A stretch of 64,000 nucleotides of DNA, from the NCBI GenBank assembly GCA_937625935.1, contig OW569393.1, positions 124,001-188,000 on the forward strand. Reading direction: 5' to 3'. Origin of the DNA: Tetramitus jugosus. Taxonomy: Eukaryota; Heterolobosea; Eutetramitea; Acrasida; Vahlkampfiidae. The translations under genes and the position numbers were made by a program. This document shows positions 18,734 through 28,158 of this stretch, one piece after another. How positions within the stretch are numbered: position 1 is the stretch's first letter; every line of letters begins with the position of its first letter. A model generated the notes under the pieces. It was not told the DNA's origin and made no database searches. It saw only the letters and a program-made list of their open reading frames with translations.

Positions 18734-20029
18734 ATGTCGCTCACTCTTGATATTATTCCAGCGAATCATCTTCCTGAACATGTGAGAGGAACACTCTTCC
18801 AAGCCATCGCCACCAAGTTGCCAGAAATTAAGAGCAAGCATCCATTGGTCCAAGTTAAGAAGCTAAGCAATTCTTCGTTTGGAATCTCTGGCAATAACAT
18901 TCAGGAGTGCATCAAAGTGAAACAACTGTTGGTGTTCAGAATGGTGGATGTTACTTACACTCAACAATCTCTCCATACTTCAAGATATCTTCTCAAGGTG
19001 GCTTCTCAAGATGAGAATCTGGACTTTGTTCCACACAAGTGGAAGCTCTTTGCAGGTGACAAGAACTTTTATACCTATAGACTAAAGGAAAGTAGTCGAC
19101 CTGATGCCAGATACTTCCGCTATCCTTCTTGGGCAGAACCACTTGAAAAGATCAAGGTTGTGTACACTGATCAAGATAATATGAGTCACTCCAAAGATAC
19201 AATCACAAAGGACATCATCATGGAAGAATTGAGAGAAACAAGTGTTCGAAAGGTGAAGACAAAGATATACTTGGGAGGTACAATCGTTGTGAAGAGCAAG
19301 TTGGAATTACAGGGAAAGGCAACAACAGGACCACAACTGGAGAATGGAGCCAAAGCTTTCAAATGGCACTTTGATCGTGAAGGGATATTTAACAGAACAA
19401 AGATGGAGAAAATGCTTCAATCATTGGAAGGGAGCACTCTCATTCATAGTAGTGATCCATTGAATGTCTATTCAGTGACATTGTATGATACTCAAGTGAC
19501 GAAAGATTTTACCATTAGTCTCAGCATGGAAGATCCAGATGAGAATGGAATCAGTAGACTTGCACCTCTTGAAGAAGAGAGGTACCTCATGTATGACATG
19601 TCGCAAATCAAAAGTTATTATTGTTTTGTCAGTGATACATCTCGATCTTCCAGCATGGAAAATGGTTACATTGCCAAATTCTGGGAAGGTGAGAACACAA
19701 TATCCAGATATGAAACTGCCAAGTTGGTCGCTAAGAGTTTAATCTTTAATCATGATTTGGGATTGTTCTTGTTCAGTGATTCGAACACTGATCCATTGTT
19801 CCATGATGCATCAGGCAGATTTTGGATCAAGGGTGGTGAAAAGTGGACTTCAGAATCATTCTTCAGTGTTCAACATGAAGATGGAAGAGAGTACAAAGTG
19901 GAATTGATTGGTAATGAACCAAGTATTCAGTTGGGTCCTGAAGATGTTTACTCCACAGATTATGAGAAAGATTATGAACATCTCATGAAGTTTGCAGACC
20001 ATCTCATTGATCAATACAATCAATATTAA
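18734..20029 (+). CDS. Repeated-domain protein, 431 aa (tandem family member 3)
   Basis: A single-exon gene starting MSLTLDIIPANHLPEHVRGT. It aligns along its whole length with the C-terminal half of member 1 and in places is nearly identical at DNA level (for example the KATTGPQLENGA and GSTLIHSSDPLNVYSVTLYD segments). This suggests recent duplication or conversion between members 1 and 3. It has the same landmarks as member 2 (GNNIQECIKVKQLLVFRMVD; DASGRFWIKGGEKWTSESFF; QLGPEDVYSTDYEKDYEHLM). No Cys-rich N-terminus. Function unknown; the acidic, Tyr-rich C-terminal helix (FADHLIDQYNQY) is a strongly kept feature of the family. Confidence 0.85.
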   Translation: MSLTLDIIPANHLPEHVRGTLFQAIATKLPEIKSKHPLVQVKKLSNSSFGISGNNIQECIKVKQLLVFRMVDVTYTQQSLHTSRYLLKVASQDENLDFVPHKWKLFAGDKNFYTYRLKESSRPDARYFRYPSWAEPLEKIKVVYTDQDNMSHSKDTITKDIIMEELRETSVRKVKTKIYLGGTIVVKSKLELQGKATTGPQLENGAKAFKWHFDREGIFNRTKMEKMLQSLEGSTLIHSSDPLNVYSVTLYDTQVTKDFTISLSMEDPDENGISRLAPLEEERYLMYDMSQIKSYYCFVSDTSRSSSMENGYIAKFWEGENTISRYETAKLVAKSLIFNHDLGLFLFSDSNTDPLFHDASGRFWIKGGEKWTSESFFSVQHEDGREYKVELIGNEPSIQLGPEDVYSTDYEKDYEHLMKFADHLIDQYNQY

Positions 20030-20417
20030 ACGCCATCACCAGAGGAGAATACAATCAATAAAAATGTTCTACATCATATAGCAAGTGAAAACAATGAGTA
20101 GAACCATTTTGAACATCGCACCCTCTCTTTCCAACCAAGTCTTTGGCCCTATATCCTACAACATTAACGTCGGTTCATTTGCTTCAATGTTCTCATTTAC
20201 ATCCTCAATCCGTTCACATTCCCACTTGTTCCCTTGCAAATTGGAACTTGTTTAAAACCAAGTCATTTCATGGTGGAGATTTCATGATCCTTGATTCCAT
20301 GTATAACTCAAAGCTTAGTCGAAACCATCAAAGGAGTTGGTTCATTTTAACAGCATGGAAGCAGGAATCCGCTAACAGCTCTCCTTCCGCATTGGTTGAC
20401 AAAAGTTTTGTTCAACA
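20030..20417. other. Intergenic, ~390 bp
   Basis: Contains an ATG-started 53-codon frame from 20095 without coding character. No feature supported. Confidence 0.35.
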
Positions 20418-20820
20418 ATGTCTTGTAGGATCAAGTGGCTCATAATCCTCTGCTCTGATGTTCTAGTAGTAGTTGGTTTGATTGGGATTGTAAGAATTAT
20501 AAAATATATTCTGGTTCGTTCATCAGAAAAATCAATTTGTCATCATCTGGTGATTTGTCTAGATTTCAGTATAGTTCAGCTACCTCACCGGTACAGCTTC
20601 TGAGGAACGAAAAAGAAAGCAACCACTCAATTTCATCATACCATGGTCATCCAATACAAGCCTGAAATGTTTGGTTTGTTTTGAATTGATATTAAAGAAT
20701 ATTGACAGTTGGCCAAGAACCGTAAAAACTTGTCCGAAAGCTAACTTGAAGATGATTGGTGGGGATGCTTGTTTTCGGACCTGCCATCCGTATCCCCAGA
20801 TTGAGATCAATCCAGTTTAA
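20418..20820 (+). CDS. Probable small secreted Cys-rich protein, two exons, 105 aa
   Basis: Exon 1 is 20418-20489, exon 2 20575-20820; the intron begins GTAAGAATT, ends TATAG, is 85 bp long, and joins in phase 0. The first exon encodes a signal-peptide-like start (MSCRIKWLIILCSDVLVVVG), continuing hydrophobic to about residue 31 with TGTA before SEERKRK as a plausible cleavage site. The mature ~73 residues hold six Cys (CLVC, then TC, then ACFRTC) in a compact region, suggesting disulphides. The CLVC start recalls saposin-type proteins, but spacing and length do not fit, so no family is claimed. AATAAA lies ~35 bp after the stop. The model depends on the intron and is unproven. Confidence 0.45.
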
Positions 20821-21197
20821 CTACAATAGAAAAGACTGGTGTGGAGCGGAGAAAGAATAAAAGAACGATCTTGTAATTCTCAGAATAAGGTGTTCCATCG
20901 TTATTTGTTTTGTCAAGTAAATTTAAGATAAAAATAAATGAGAAATATCTAAAATATAATTAAATTTAAAGTTAAAATTATTTGTTTTAATTTGTTTATT
21001 AAACAAGAAATATCGAATTAATAATTTTTGAGAATTGTCTGTCACTGTTCAGATGTAGTTTGTAACTGTTCCAAGGCTACTTGTCCTTACTAGCATCGGA
21101 TCGAAAAGTTTTTGCCTTGCATGGAGAAAGTCTATTATACATATTGCATACATGCTTACATTGCTTGTTAGACACTTGGTCAAAGAGTTGCGTGTTC
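20821..21197. other. Intergenic with AT-rich core
   Basis: Between convergent genes. The stretch ~20930-21035 is close to pure A/T, strikingly so against the surrounding moderate composition. No gene or RNA is seen. Confidence 0.5.
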
Positions 21198-23024
21198 TCA
21201 AGCTCGATTGTCGCTACGTTTATTGGTCATCCGATTCAGATACTCCACAACAACCGTCTCCATCCAAGAAGGCTCCTTGCTCGACAGAGGTGTCCAACCA
21301 GACAACCATCCCACATGACCACCGTACTCTGTGCACAGGAATGCCAAATTGTGATTCTCCTGAACAGCATCAATGGGAGCATTCTCCATGAGTGAAATTC
21401 GATCATCCTTTGCGTGAATACACAACAGAGGTACCTGTACTTTATGAATTTGATGCTTGCTCGACTGTGAAGCATAATAATGATCCAATTCTTGTTCTCT
21501 TTTGGATCCTTCTTGTTGTTGTTCATCTTGTTGTCTCTCACCACTTGCTAGTGAAAAGAGAGGCAAAGTATATTTTAAATCAAATTCACGAGTGGATTCC
21601 ACACGATTCAACTCATCCATCATCTCTCTGTACAGCAATGAATCAGGTAGTATATAGTGATGCAAATTCTGTTGCATCATCATTTTTCGCTTAATCAACA
21701 ATTGTCGATCATAGAATTGATTCATTTTGGATTTCATATTGAACCACCACCACCACCACCACCACTTTTCATGATGATTCTCATCATTACTACTACTACT
21801 ACTACTACTATTATTATTCACATGACTACTACTATGATTGACAAGTAATGATGATGATGATGATGATGTAGAGGATGACAGATTACGAGTCGTGTTGACC
21901 AAATCAAATGGATTGGCCAATGCAACTGCTGCATCAATCATTTGTGCACTCTGTTGTGGAAATCGACTCAAATAATTGCACAAAATGTTACTGCCCAATG
22001 ATATACCCATGACTACCAATGATGATGATTTTGACTCTGTTCTCGCATCATCACTCGCATCATCACTCGTATCATGTAATTGTTGATACAAGTGTTGAAC
22101 AATGGAATGAACGAGTAAATCAGTTGTACAATCACCATCATCACGATTCACATTCTTACTCTTATGATTGTTATTCTGATTGTGATTATTGTGAATGGGA
22201 GGACGTGGTGGTAATCCAGGTATAATGTTTCGATGACCCATTTGTTCACCATTCTCACATGTGAAATTCAATACTACACACTGATAATTGCCCTCTTCTG
22301 CACTGCTCGCATGTTGAATAAATTGTTTGACACTGACACCTTCTGTACCTGCAAACACACCTGGTATAATCAATAGTATATTCTTCTTCTTCTTCTTCTT
22401 GTTCTTTTGTTGTTGTTGTTTCTTATCATCATCATCACTATCATTATCATTATAAATGTAATCCAAATAGACATAATATTCTTCATCATCGTCATCTCCA
22501 TCTCCAGGTGTTGAAAATTTAAATTGTTGACGATCAATGGAGAATTTCATGTGCAATTGACGACCCAGTGCATTCACAATGGTTTGCAAGTGAGTATTGT
22601 GCAGGTACCACGTGGGACAAAAACGATACTTTTCACTAATGGATTCAATTGTGCTCTTCATGAATGATTCATCATGAATGTGAATTGTGTTGCGTCTACC
22701 AATGACACAATCATTGTACCAATCCATGCATGTAGTAGACACAAGATAGGTACTCACTAGTAGAGCACTACCAACACTTGTCTTGTACCACCATCCTCTT
22801 CTTTTATTATTATTGTTATGATTGTTGTTATGATTGTTGTTATTGTTTTGATGAGTGTTATGGACAGTAGTATGATTGGATGATGATGATGATGTTTGAG
22901 TAAAGAAGAGTGCATGTTGTTGTTGAGCGCGATTCATGGGTATGTGTCGCAAGTGTTGTTGTTGTTGTCTCAACAATGAATAAGAACCAAATGATTTTCG
23001 AAGAGTAGATGCACAGAGTGACAT
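21198..23024 (-). CDS. Alpha/beta hydrolase of the ABHD1/ABHD3 (YheT) type, 608 aa
   Basis: Start set at the first ATG (MSLCASTLRK); the longer frame begins with TTG. A low-complexity N-terminus (Asn/His runs) and a hydrophobic segment near residues 83-98 (SVGSALLVSTYLVSTT) suggest a type II membrane anchor, as in ABHD1/2/3. FCPTWYLHNTHLQTIV near 135-150 is the family's N-terminal signature. Catalytic parts are visible: the IIPGVFAGTEG oxyanion-type loop (~219-229), nucleophile Ser342 in GISLGSN, acid in HAKDDRI, and His in YGGHVGW near the C-terminus. Family members hydrolyse lipid esters or phospholipids. Large Asn/Ser/His inserts, including a run of seven Trp encoded by a CCA repeat, make it longer than usual (~350-450 aa). 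Confidence 0.85.
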   Translation of the reverse strand: MSLCASTLRKSFGSYSLLRQQQQHLRHIPMNRAQQQHALFFTQTSSSSSNHTTVHNTHQNNNNNHNNNHNNNNKRRGWWYKTSVGSALLVSTYLVSTTCMDWYNDCVIGRRNTIHIHDESFMKSTIESISEKYRFCPTWYLHNTHLQTIVNALGRQLHMKFSIDRQQFKFSTPGDGDDDDEEYYVYLDYIYNDNDSDDDDKKQQQQKNKKKKKKNILLIIPGVFAGTEGVSVKQFIQHASSAEEGNYQCVVLNFTCENGEQMGHRNIIPGLPPRPPIHNNHNQNNNHKSKNVNRDDGDCTTDLLVHSIVQHLYQQLHDTSDDASDDARTESKSSSLVVMGISLGSNILCNYLSRFPQQSAQMIDAAVALANPFDLVNTTRNLSSSTSSSSSSLLVNHSSSHVNNNSSSSSSSNDENHHEKWWWWWWWFNMKSKMNQFYDRQLLIKRKMMMQQNLHHYILPDSLLYREMMDELNRVESTREFDLKYTLPLFSLASGERQQDEQQQEGSKREQELDHYYASQSSKHQIHKVQVPLLCIHAKDDRISLMENAPIDAVQENHNLAFLCTEYGGHVGWLSGWTPLSSKEPSWMETVVVEYLNRMTNKRSDNRA

Positions 23025-23549
23025 GACTGGATGATTGAATATGTACAAGTTTTTGTTGTTGTTGTTATGATGATATGATACAGCGAGAGAGAGTGCGAGT
23101 GTGGTGGAGAGATGATGTTATGATACAAAGTTTTGCGAACGAGTGTTGAATTCGGAGAGTGTGTTTTGGTGGATGATGATGACGACGACTAATTTTACAC
23201 GACAAGAGGAGATTACTGTTGTTTTCTTTGTTGGAATCTTCCTCAACCAACTGGTGCAGCAGACAAACAAACGCAACACGACGCTACTGGTGAGCATGAT
23301 GAGGTCACCACCGCGGTTTCCACCTGACGTCACCAAAGCTAGCTCATCAATCGTTTTTTTTGCTGTTCGCTGAAAGGGAAAAAAATACTCCTATGCTGCG
23401 ACCGTTGCTTCACACGACATGCAGAAAAAGCGAAAGTTGACTTGTAATTTACAATTGTTTTCGTTTTACTTAGTTTTGTTTGGATATCTAGTTTGTTCAA
23501 ATAGGGGTGGGTTGTCCTGTGGTTCATGTCATTCTTCAATGGTGTCAAT
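23025..23549. other. Intergenic, ~525 bp
   Basis: Upstream of the hydrolase gene and downstream of the Ras gene. TGACGTCA (23325-23332), a CRE-type palindrome, lies ~300 bp upstream of the hydrolase ATG. No gene is seen. Confidence 0.4.
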
Positions 23550-24223
23550 TTACATAATGTTACAGATTGGGTGTCTTCTCCTCTTTATCTTTTGCTTGTC
23601 GGCCACAGGAATTCTATTTGCTCTCACATCCTTGACCAATGCATGGAAACATTCATCAATGTTGTATCTTTTACGAGCAGAACACTCCATGTATGTCATT
23701 TTTCTTTCTTTGGCGTATTGTCTTGCTTCTTCCACGGAGATCATCCTCTCTGATTCCAAATCTGCCTTGTTACCAACGAGAATCATTGGCACTTGTCCTG
23801 CATCAGCATCCTTGACTCTCAAGATTTGCTCACAGTATTCTTCGACTTCTTCAAATGACTTGCGATCAATGATGGAGAATACGAGCATGAAGCACTCGGC
23901 ACTTCTCATGTAAGCATCGCGAAGTGCTCTGTATTCTTCTTGTCCTGCAGTGTCCAAAATTTCCAAGAAACATGTCTTGTCATCTACTCTACAGTGTTTT
24001 CTGTAAGAGTCCTCGATGGTTGGATCGTAGTCTGGTACGAAAATGTTTTGAACGAATTGTACGGTACATGCGCTCTGAGGTAAGAAAGAGATGTTAGTTG
24101 ACTGTAATGAATGAAAAACAAGTACAATGAGAATGGGAATCATACCTTGCCAACACCGCCACCGCCTACGACAGCCATCTTGTATTCTTCGAGTTCATTG
24201 TTGTTGCTATTGTTTCTTGACAT
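23550..24223 (-). CDS. Ras-family small GTPase, two exons, 200 aa
   Basis: Exon 1 is 24146-24223 and exon 2 23550-24074; the 71-bp intron (GTATG...CTCAG) splits the P-loop exactly between GGVGK and S. The joined protein has all Ras motifs: P-loop GGGGVGKS (20-27), effector YDPTIEDSY (42-50), DTAGQEEY (67-74), NKAD (128-131), and SAR (158-160, in place of SAK). The residues equivalent to Gly12, Gly13 and Gln61 of human Ras are kept. The C-terminus has a polybasic stretch (KIKRRRHP) and a CAAX box, CNIM, predicting farnesylation and plasma-membrane targeting. It probably works as a GTP/GDP switch in motility, phagocytosis or growth signalling. Length and motifs are typical of canonical Ras. Confidence 0.95.
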
Positions 24224-24960
24224 TGTTAATTATCTTGTATGTAGTAGTTGAGAGGGATCAAAAAGGATCTTTGAGTTCTGAGCTTGTTGCTTCTTGTAGT
24301 TGTTTGTTGTTTGGTTTGTTGTTGTGAAAAGAATAAACATTTACCAAATACACAACCACCTGTTAAATACTCGCTAACTGTTCCATGGCTCACCAGTCGT
24401 ACAACTAGAAAACTTCCAAAGAACGTGACGGGAACAAACATGAGACACCGGAAAAATGCTTTGGCCAGAAACGGAATCGAACTCAAAAAACATGTTCTCT
24501 GGGATGATAGGTCAACAAAAAAACAAGGCGATAGTCAATCAAGTCAATCGGTTAAATCAAAAACTTGTGCGTCTGTCGCACACAGATGGCCTGTTTATTC
24601 GTACATATGTTCTTCAAAAATTTTGTTTCTCCATGTGTTCGTGCAAAAATGTGTCATCTCTCTCAAATGCTTTCGAATGACCCCATCACCAGTTTTCATG
24701 ATATGAGAATGGCAAACTGTCGGAAGGAGAGATCATTCGCATGATCACTGATTGACTGTTTGTCGTTTTAATAAAAACCAACAATCTGTACATGTTCATT
24801 CCATGCTATTATTCCATTCCTATCTATTCCTTCAAAAAATGATCATCATCATATTCTTGCAAGAGAACAAATGATTAATTCATTGGATCCAATTCATTCC
24901 TCTACTTGGAGGTTGTATGATTCCAAAAAAAAATGTTTCCTCATCACATTTGTTTTATCT
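24224..24960. other. Intergenic, ~740 bp
   Basis: Between the Ras gene and the 3' end of the Pmp3-like gene. Short open frames do not look coding. A GGAATCGAACTC string at ~24471-24482 resembles a tRNA B box but no cloverleaf forms. Confidence 0.4.
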
Positions 24961-25959
24961 TCACACACTATAGTCTTCTTCTTCTTCATCTTCATCGTAC
25001 TCATTCTCAAAATATCCCTTCTTCTTCACTTTACTCTTGTTTGCTGATGTTGCTGATGTTGCTGTTGTTGATGAAGAAGAGCCGAATTTGGAATGACTGC
25101 GATAGGATGACAGAGATGACAGAGATGATGAAGTCATGTGATGCAATGGATGAATATGACTATGGTTGATATTGGTTAGACTACTACTGCAGCTGGTACT
25201 TGTACTGTACATGGCATCATGTTCCGTATGTTGATCCGTACTTGAATACGTGTCATCATCATCATCACCATGACTCATATCATCATCTTTCATGTCTTGA
25301 ATAGATGTCATACTATGATCGTTATCTGCATCATTCATGATATTTTGATCAATTTCATCATCATCACTATTACTATTACTATTGGTTGTTGTTGGTAGTT
25401 GTTGCTGTTGTTGTTGTAATTGTAATCGTTGATCAAATTCTTCGCGTTGTTGAGATAAAAAGTGAAGGGATAATGGTGGAATGACAATGACTTCATGCAG
25501 TGGAGATTGTTTTTGGCTCAAAGAGGGTAGTACATGGACTACTGAATCATGCATGATATCCACCATTTCTTCTTCTTCATCTTCATCACTACTACTATTA
25601 TTATTGTGATTCTTCTTCTTATAATTATTGTAATTGTGAATGGTCATGCAAGAAGCATTGGATGATAATGATGATGTGTAGCTCATGAAAACAGGTTCAC
25701 ACTTGACACATGTAATGTATACACAAAAGAGAATACCAGGCAAGTATCCCATCAGAGTCAACACACTGCACAACAGTACATTGACGAACAGAATCATCCA
25801 TTGATCATGTGTTGATTTGTGAGAGACATCGCGTGATACTTGAAGACAAATAAATATGGGTGGACACAGTAGGAGTAATAGGAATCGAAGAGTGTGCCTC
25901 AGTGAGGAGAGTGTGTGTATGAGTGGTTTCACTAGGTAGTCCATGATCAGTGGTGTCAT
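24961..25959 (-). CDS. Pmp3/UPF0057-like membrane protein with long acidic tail, 332 aa
   Basis: Starts at an ATG (MTPLIMDYLVKP). Residues ~24-85 fit the Pmp3 (plasma membrane proteolipid 3) pattern: a first hydrophobic helix with the family's Pro-Pro (FLLLLLCPPIFICLQ), a polar loop, and a second helix with the GY-x-PG motif (VLLCSVLTLMGYLPGILFCV, then YITC). Classical Pmp3 proteins are only ~50-60 residues and influence membrane potential and ion tolerance. Here ~245 residues are appended: Asn, Gln, Ser, His and Asp/Glu runs, ending in KSKVKKKGYFENEYDEDEEE and a short acidic end. The tail looks disordered and probably cytosolic. The core assignment is good; the role of the tail is unknown. 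Confidence 0.75.
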   Translation of the reverse strand: MTPLIMDYLVKPLIHTLSSLRHTLRFLLLLLCPPIFICLQVSRDVSHKSTHDQWMILFVNVLLCSVLTLMGYLPGILFCVYITCVKCEPVFMSYTSSLSSNASCMTIHNYNNYKKKNHNNNSSSDEDEEEEMVDIMHDSVVHVLPSLSQKQSPLHEVIVIPPLSLHFLSQQREEFDQRLQLQQQQQQLPTTTNSNSNSDDDEIDQNIMNDADNDHSMTSIQDMKDDDMSHGDDDDDTYSSTDQHTEHDAMYSTSTSCSSSLTNINHSHIHPLHHMTSSSLSSLSSYRSHSKFGSSSSTTATSATSANKSKVKKKGYFENEYDEDEEEEDYSV

Positions 25960-27208
25960 TATTTTGTATTTTTGTTTGGATGATGGTGGTTTGGTTTTCT
26001 AAAATGGAGGGATGACTCGTTGTTGTTTAGTTGGTTGATTGTGATGTCACGCTATCTATTTGGTTTCTCTGGGGTGGTGGAATTGTCGATGACGGGACCA
26101 TGTTTTGGGGCGACATGAGGGCATTCGATTTCGATGCAGGAAAAAAAGAAAAAAGCCCTTATTCGGGCGATTCTAGTGCGCTCATGGAGAGTTTAATTTC
26201 CCTATTCCAGCCAGCTTCCGTCGTAGATAGTGTTGAGCCGTTTAGTGTTTACTGGAGTGTTGAGCTGAAACTTCTCGACCCTCCAAAGAATTACCATAAA
26301 GAAGAACATGGTATAAAAATTCCTAGAATACGCTTTTCGTTGTTCGTTTATTGCACCACTGCGCCCAATGGGGGTTCTGAACATCTTCTTTATGGTAATT
26401 CTTCTCGGTGAGTTGAAGTTGATGAAGAGTGTTGAGTGGTGAATATTATTCCATCGAGATTGCAGATGGATGGATCAGTCCAACTCTTGGGGATGATGAT
26501 CATGGCCATGGGATACAAGCACGCGATTTGTTTTCCCATTCACTGTATTCTGAGACGTGGGTAGGAAATCAAAATACCTTCCAACGGTTTGCTCGCAAAG
26601 CCTGAGGTCCAAGTTTCTTGAAGTTTCTGTTGTTTTGGGAAAGAAAATGGGACAGCAACTCGGAATAGAGCGCGATCCCACGAGCCACTTTGTGACTCTG
26701 GACAGTGAAGGCTTAATCAATATGCTTGGAATTGTTTGGATGGAGATTGTGGAATCTGTATACCCAGCAAATAAAGAAAAGAATTTCGTCCACCCGTGTT
26801 GAAAGCAGTATGGGTTCTGAGAAGTTCGCTTCTCAATGAAAAAACCAATCCGTTCGAGATCGGAATACGTTATTGAAGTTAAAAGTACTAGAATACAGCA
26901 AAAAATTATTCTCCGAAACATTTTGGCTTGAGTCTGTTTCATTAACTACGGAAGAAACACCACAACTAGATAGTTTTTTGTATTCCAATTTTCAAGCTTT
27001 TCTCATTCAAAGTTTTCAACAATATCCACCAAAAAATACGAACAACAAACCAGTAAAGCCAATACAGCTTTTTAGGTCACAAACGTCATGGCACCAAAAA
27101 TCACAAATAAAGAACCAGTCACCAACACAACCAATGACCAACAACAAGGAGAACAAGGCGAAGAGCTCTATCCCATTCAAGCTATGGTGCAAAATGAACT
27201 GAGGTGAG
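25960..27208. other. Intergenic, ~1.25 kb
   Basis: Contains the palindromic element at 26286-26403. Several short open frames on both strands (for example 26557-26802 and 27088-27207) have no clear coding character or family resemblance. Some could be exons of an unrecognised spliced gene. Confidence 0.35.
26286..26403. repeat. 118-bp element with 19-bp perfect inverted ends
   Basis: AAGAATTACCATAAAGAAG at 26286-26304 is repeated as its exact reverse complement at 26385-26403, with an 80-bp centre. This could be a miniature inverted-repeat element or a long RNA hairpin. No clear target duplication is visible. Confidence 0.5.
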
Positions 27209-27538
27209 TTGGTAGAACAAACTGTGATGCTAACACAAGAACAATTTATCCAATTGATGAATCATATGGCCAATCGACTCACAGGAGTGTATTCCAAGGA
27301 ATTGCTACATCTGCTACTGGAAAGCTTGAGCACAAAATCACTGGTAGAATACTGTTTTAGAGCCAATTGGAATGGGAATGCACTGAGAACTGGACCACTG
27401 TTTAGAGCTCGTTTCCATACTGATCAATGGAACGTAAAGTTGTTGCCTGACAAGTACTTCATTATCAATATGGGTGATTATGAGAATAAAGTAAAAACTA
27501 CTCTCGAGAGAAGTGGAGCTTCTTCATCACTTGACTGA
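27209..27538 (+). pseudogene. Hypothetical coding fragment, ~109 codons
   Basis: This open frame (from a non-ATG; first Met at LTQEQ's preceding codon) has protein-like content: QFIQLMNHMANRLTGVYSKE, LLHLLLESLSTKSLVEYCFR, then WNVKLLPDKYFIINMGDYEN. A separate ATG frame at 27088-27207 lies just before it in another frame, ending at a GTGAGT. No intron of normal length joins them in phase, so this may be a decayed gene or a gene with an intron I could not place. No family recognised. Confidence 0.3.
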
Positions 27539-27853
27539 AGAAGAGCCAGAGTTAGGTTCCAATTTTTGCCATTACTGACAAGAACATGTGGATGGTTGAT
27601 ATGCATGAGGAAAATGCAGAGTTTGACTTCTTCAAAGACCATTCAATCCTTGTCTAGTGGAGTTTGTGGCAGAGTGTGAACAAGTGGACAATGAGTATCA
27701 TGTTACTCTCAAGAGAGTGTTGATTTTCTGCACCTTATTTCCAATGAGGCTCACAGAGCGTCATTGCTTCTCTTTAGTTGATGTGAACAGTTGAGGGGGT
27801 CGTGATGACCAAGCCAGAAAATCGCGGAAAGTGGCCTAATACACATTGTCGAT
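27539..27853. other. Intergenic, ~315 bp
   Basis: 5' flank of the 5S rRNA gene. Possibly more of the decayed fragment upstream; nothing firm. Confidence 0.35.
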
Positions 27854-27974
27854 GTCTACGTTCATACAATGGTGGAACCACCTCTTCCCATCTCGAATAG
27901 AGAAGTTAAGCACCATCTGGCTGAGTTAGTATTGAGATAGGAGACTACTCGAGAACCCTCAGTAATGTAGGCTT
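27854..27974 (+). rRNA. 5S ribosomal RNA
   Basis: About 121 nt from GTCTACG to GTAGGCTT, which pair as the terminal helix (with one G-T pair). The internal control regions are recognisable: GAAGTTAAGCACC (A box) and GATAGGAGACTACTCGAGAA (C box), as in eukaryotic 5S genes transcribed by RNA polymerase III. TTTT at 27973-27976 is the likely terminator. It is a single copy here with no other rRNA nearby, which fits organisms whose large rDNA is extrachromosomal. End points may be off by 1-2 nt. Confidence 0.9.
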
Positions 27975-28158
27975 TTGCTTAAAAAGTGGATCCCAGTCCG
28001 TTTGTTGCGTATTTACAAATGAAATTTTCAATGAGAAGCAGTTCTCTTCTCCATAGTATTCTTAGAGCTGATTCTTCTCTTCTTCTTGCTAATCACACCA
28101 GAGAGTGCAGCTCTTGACAATGCAGTTTCATTGTAGTTGATATTTCTTCTCAAGATGA

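Noticed and set aside
24421-24550. Possible minus-strand tRNA (B-box-like GAGTTCGATTCC)
   Set aside because: The T-stem does not pair and no acceptor or anticodon stem can be found.
26100-26408. ATG-started 103-codon frame
   Set aside because: Its second half consists of the palindromic element with both arms inside the frame, and it resembles no protein.
26475-26942. 155-codon minus-strand frame
   Set aside because: Although it begins with a hydrophobic stretch, the rest has no protein-like pattern and starts in a region of short frames on both strands.
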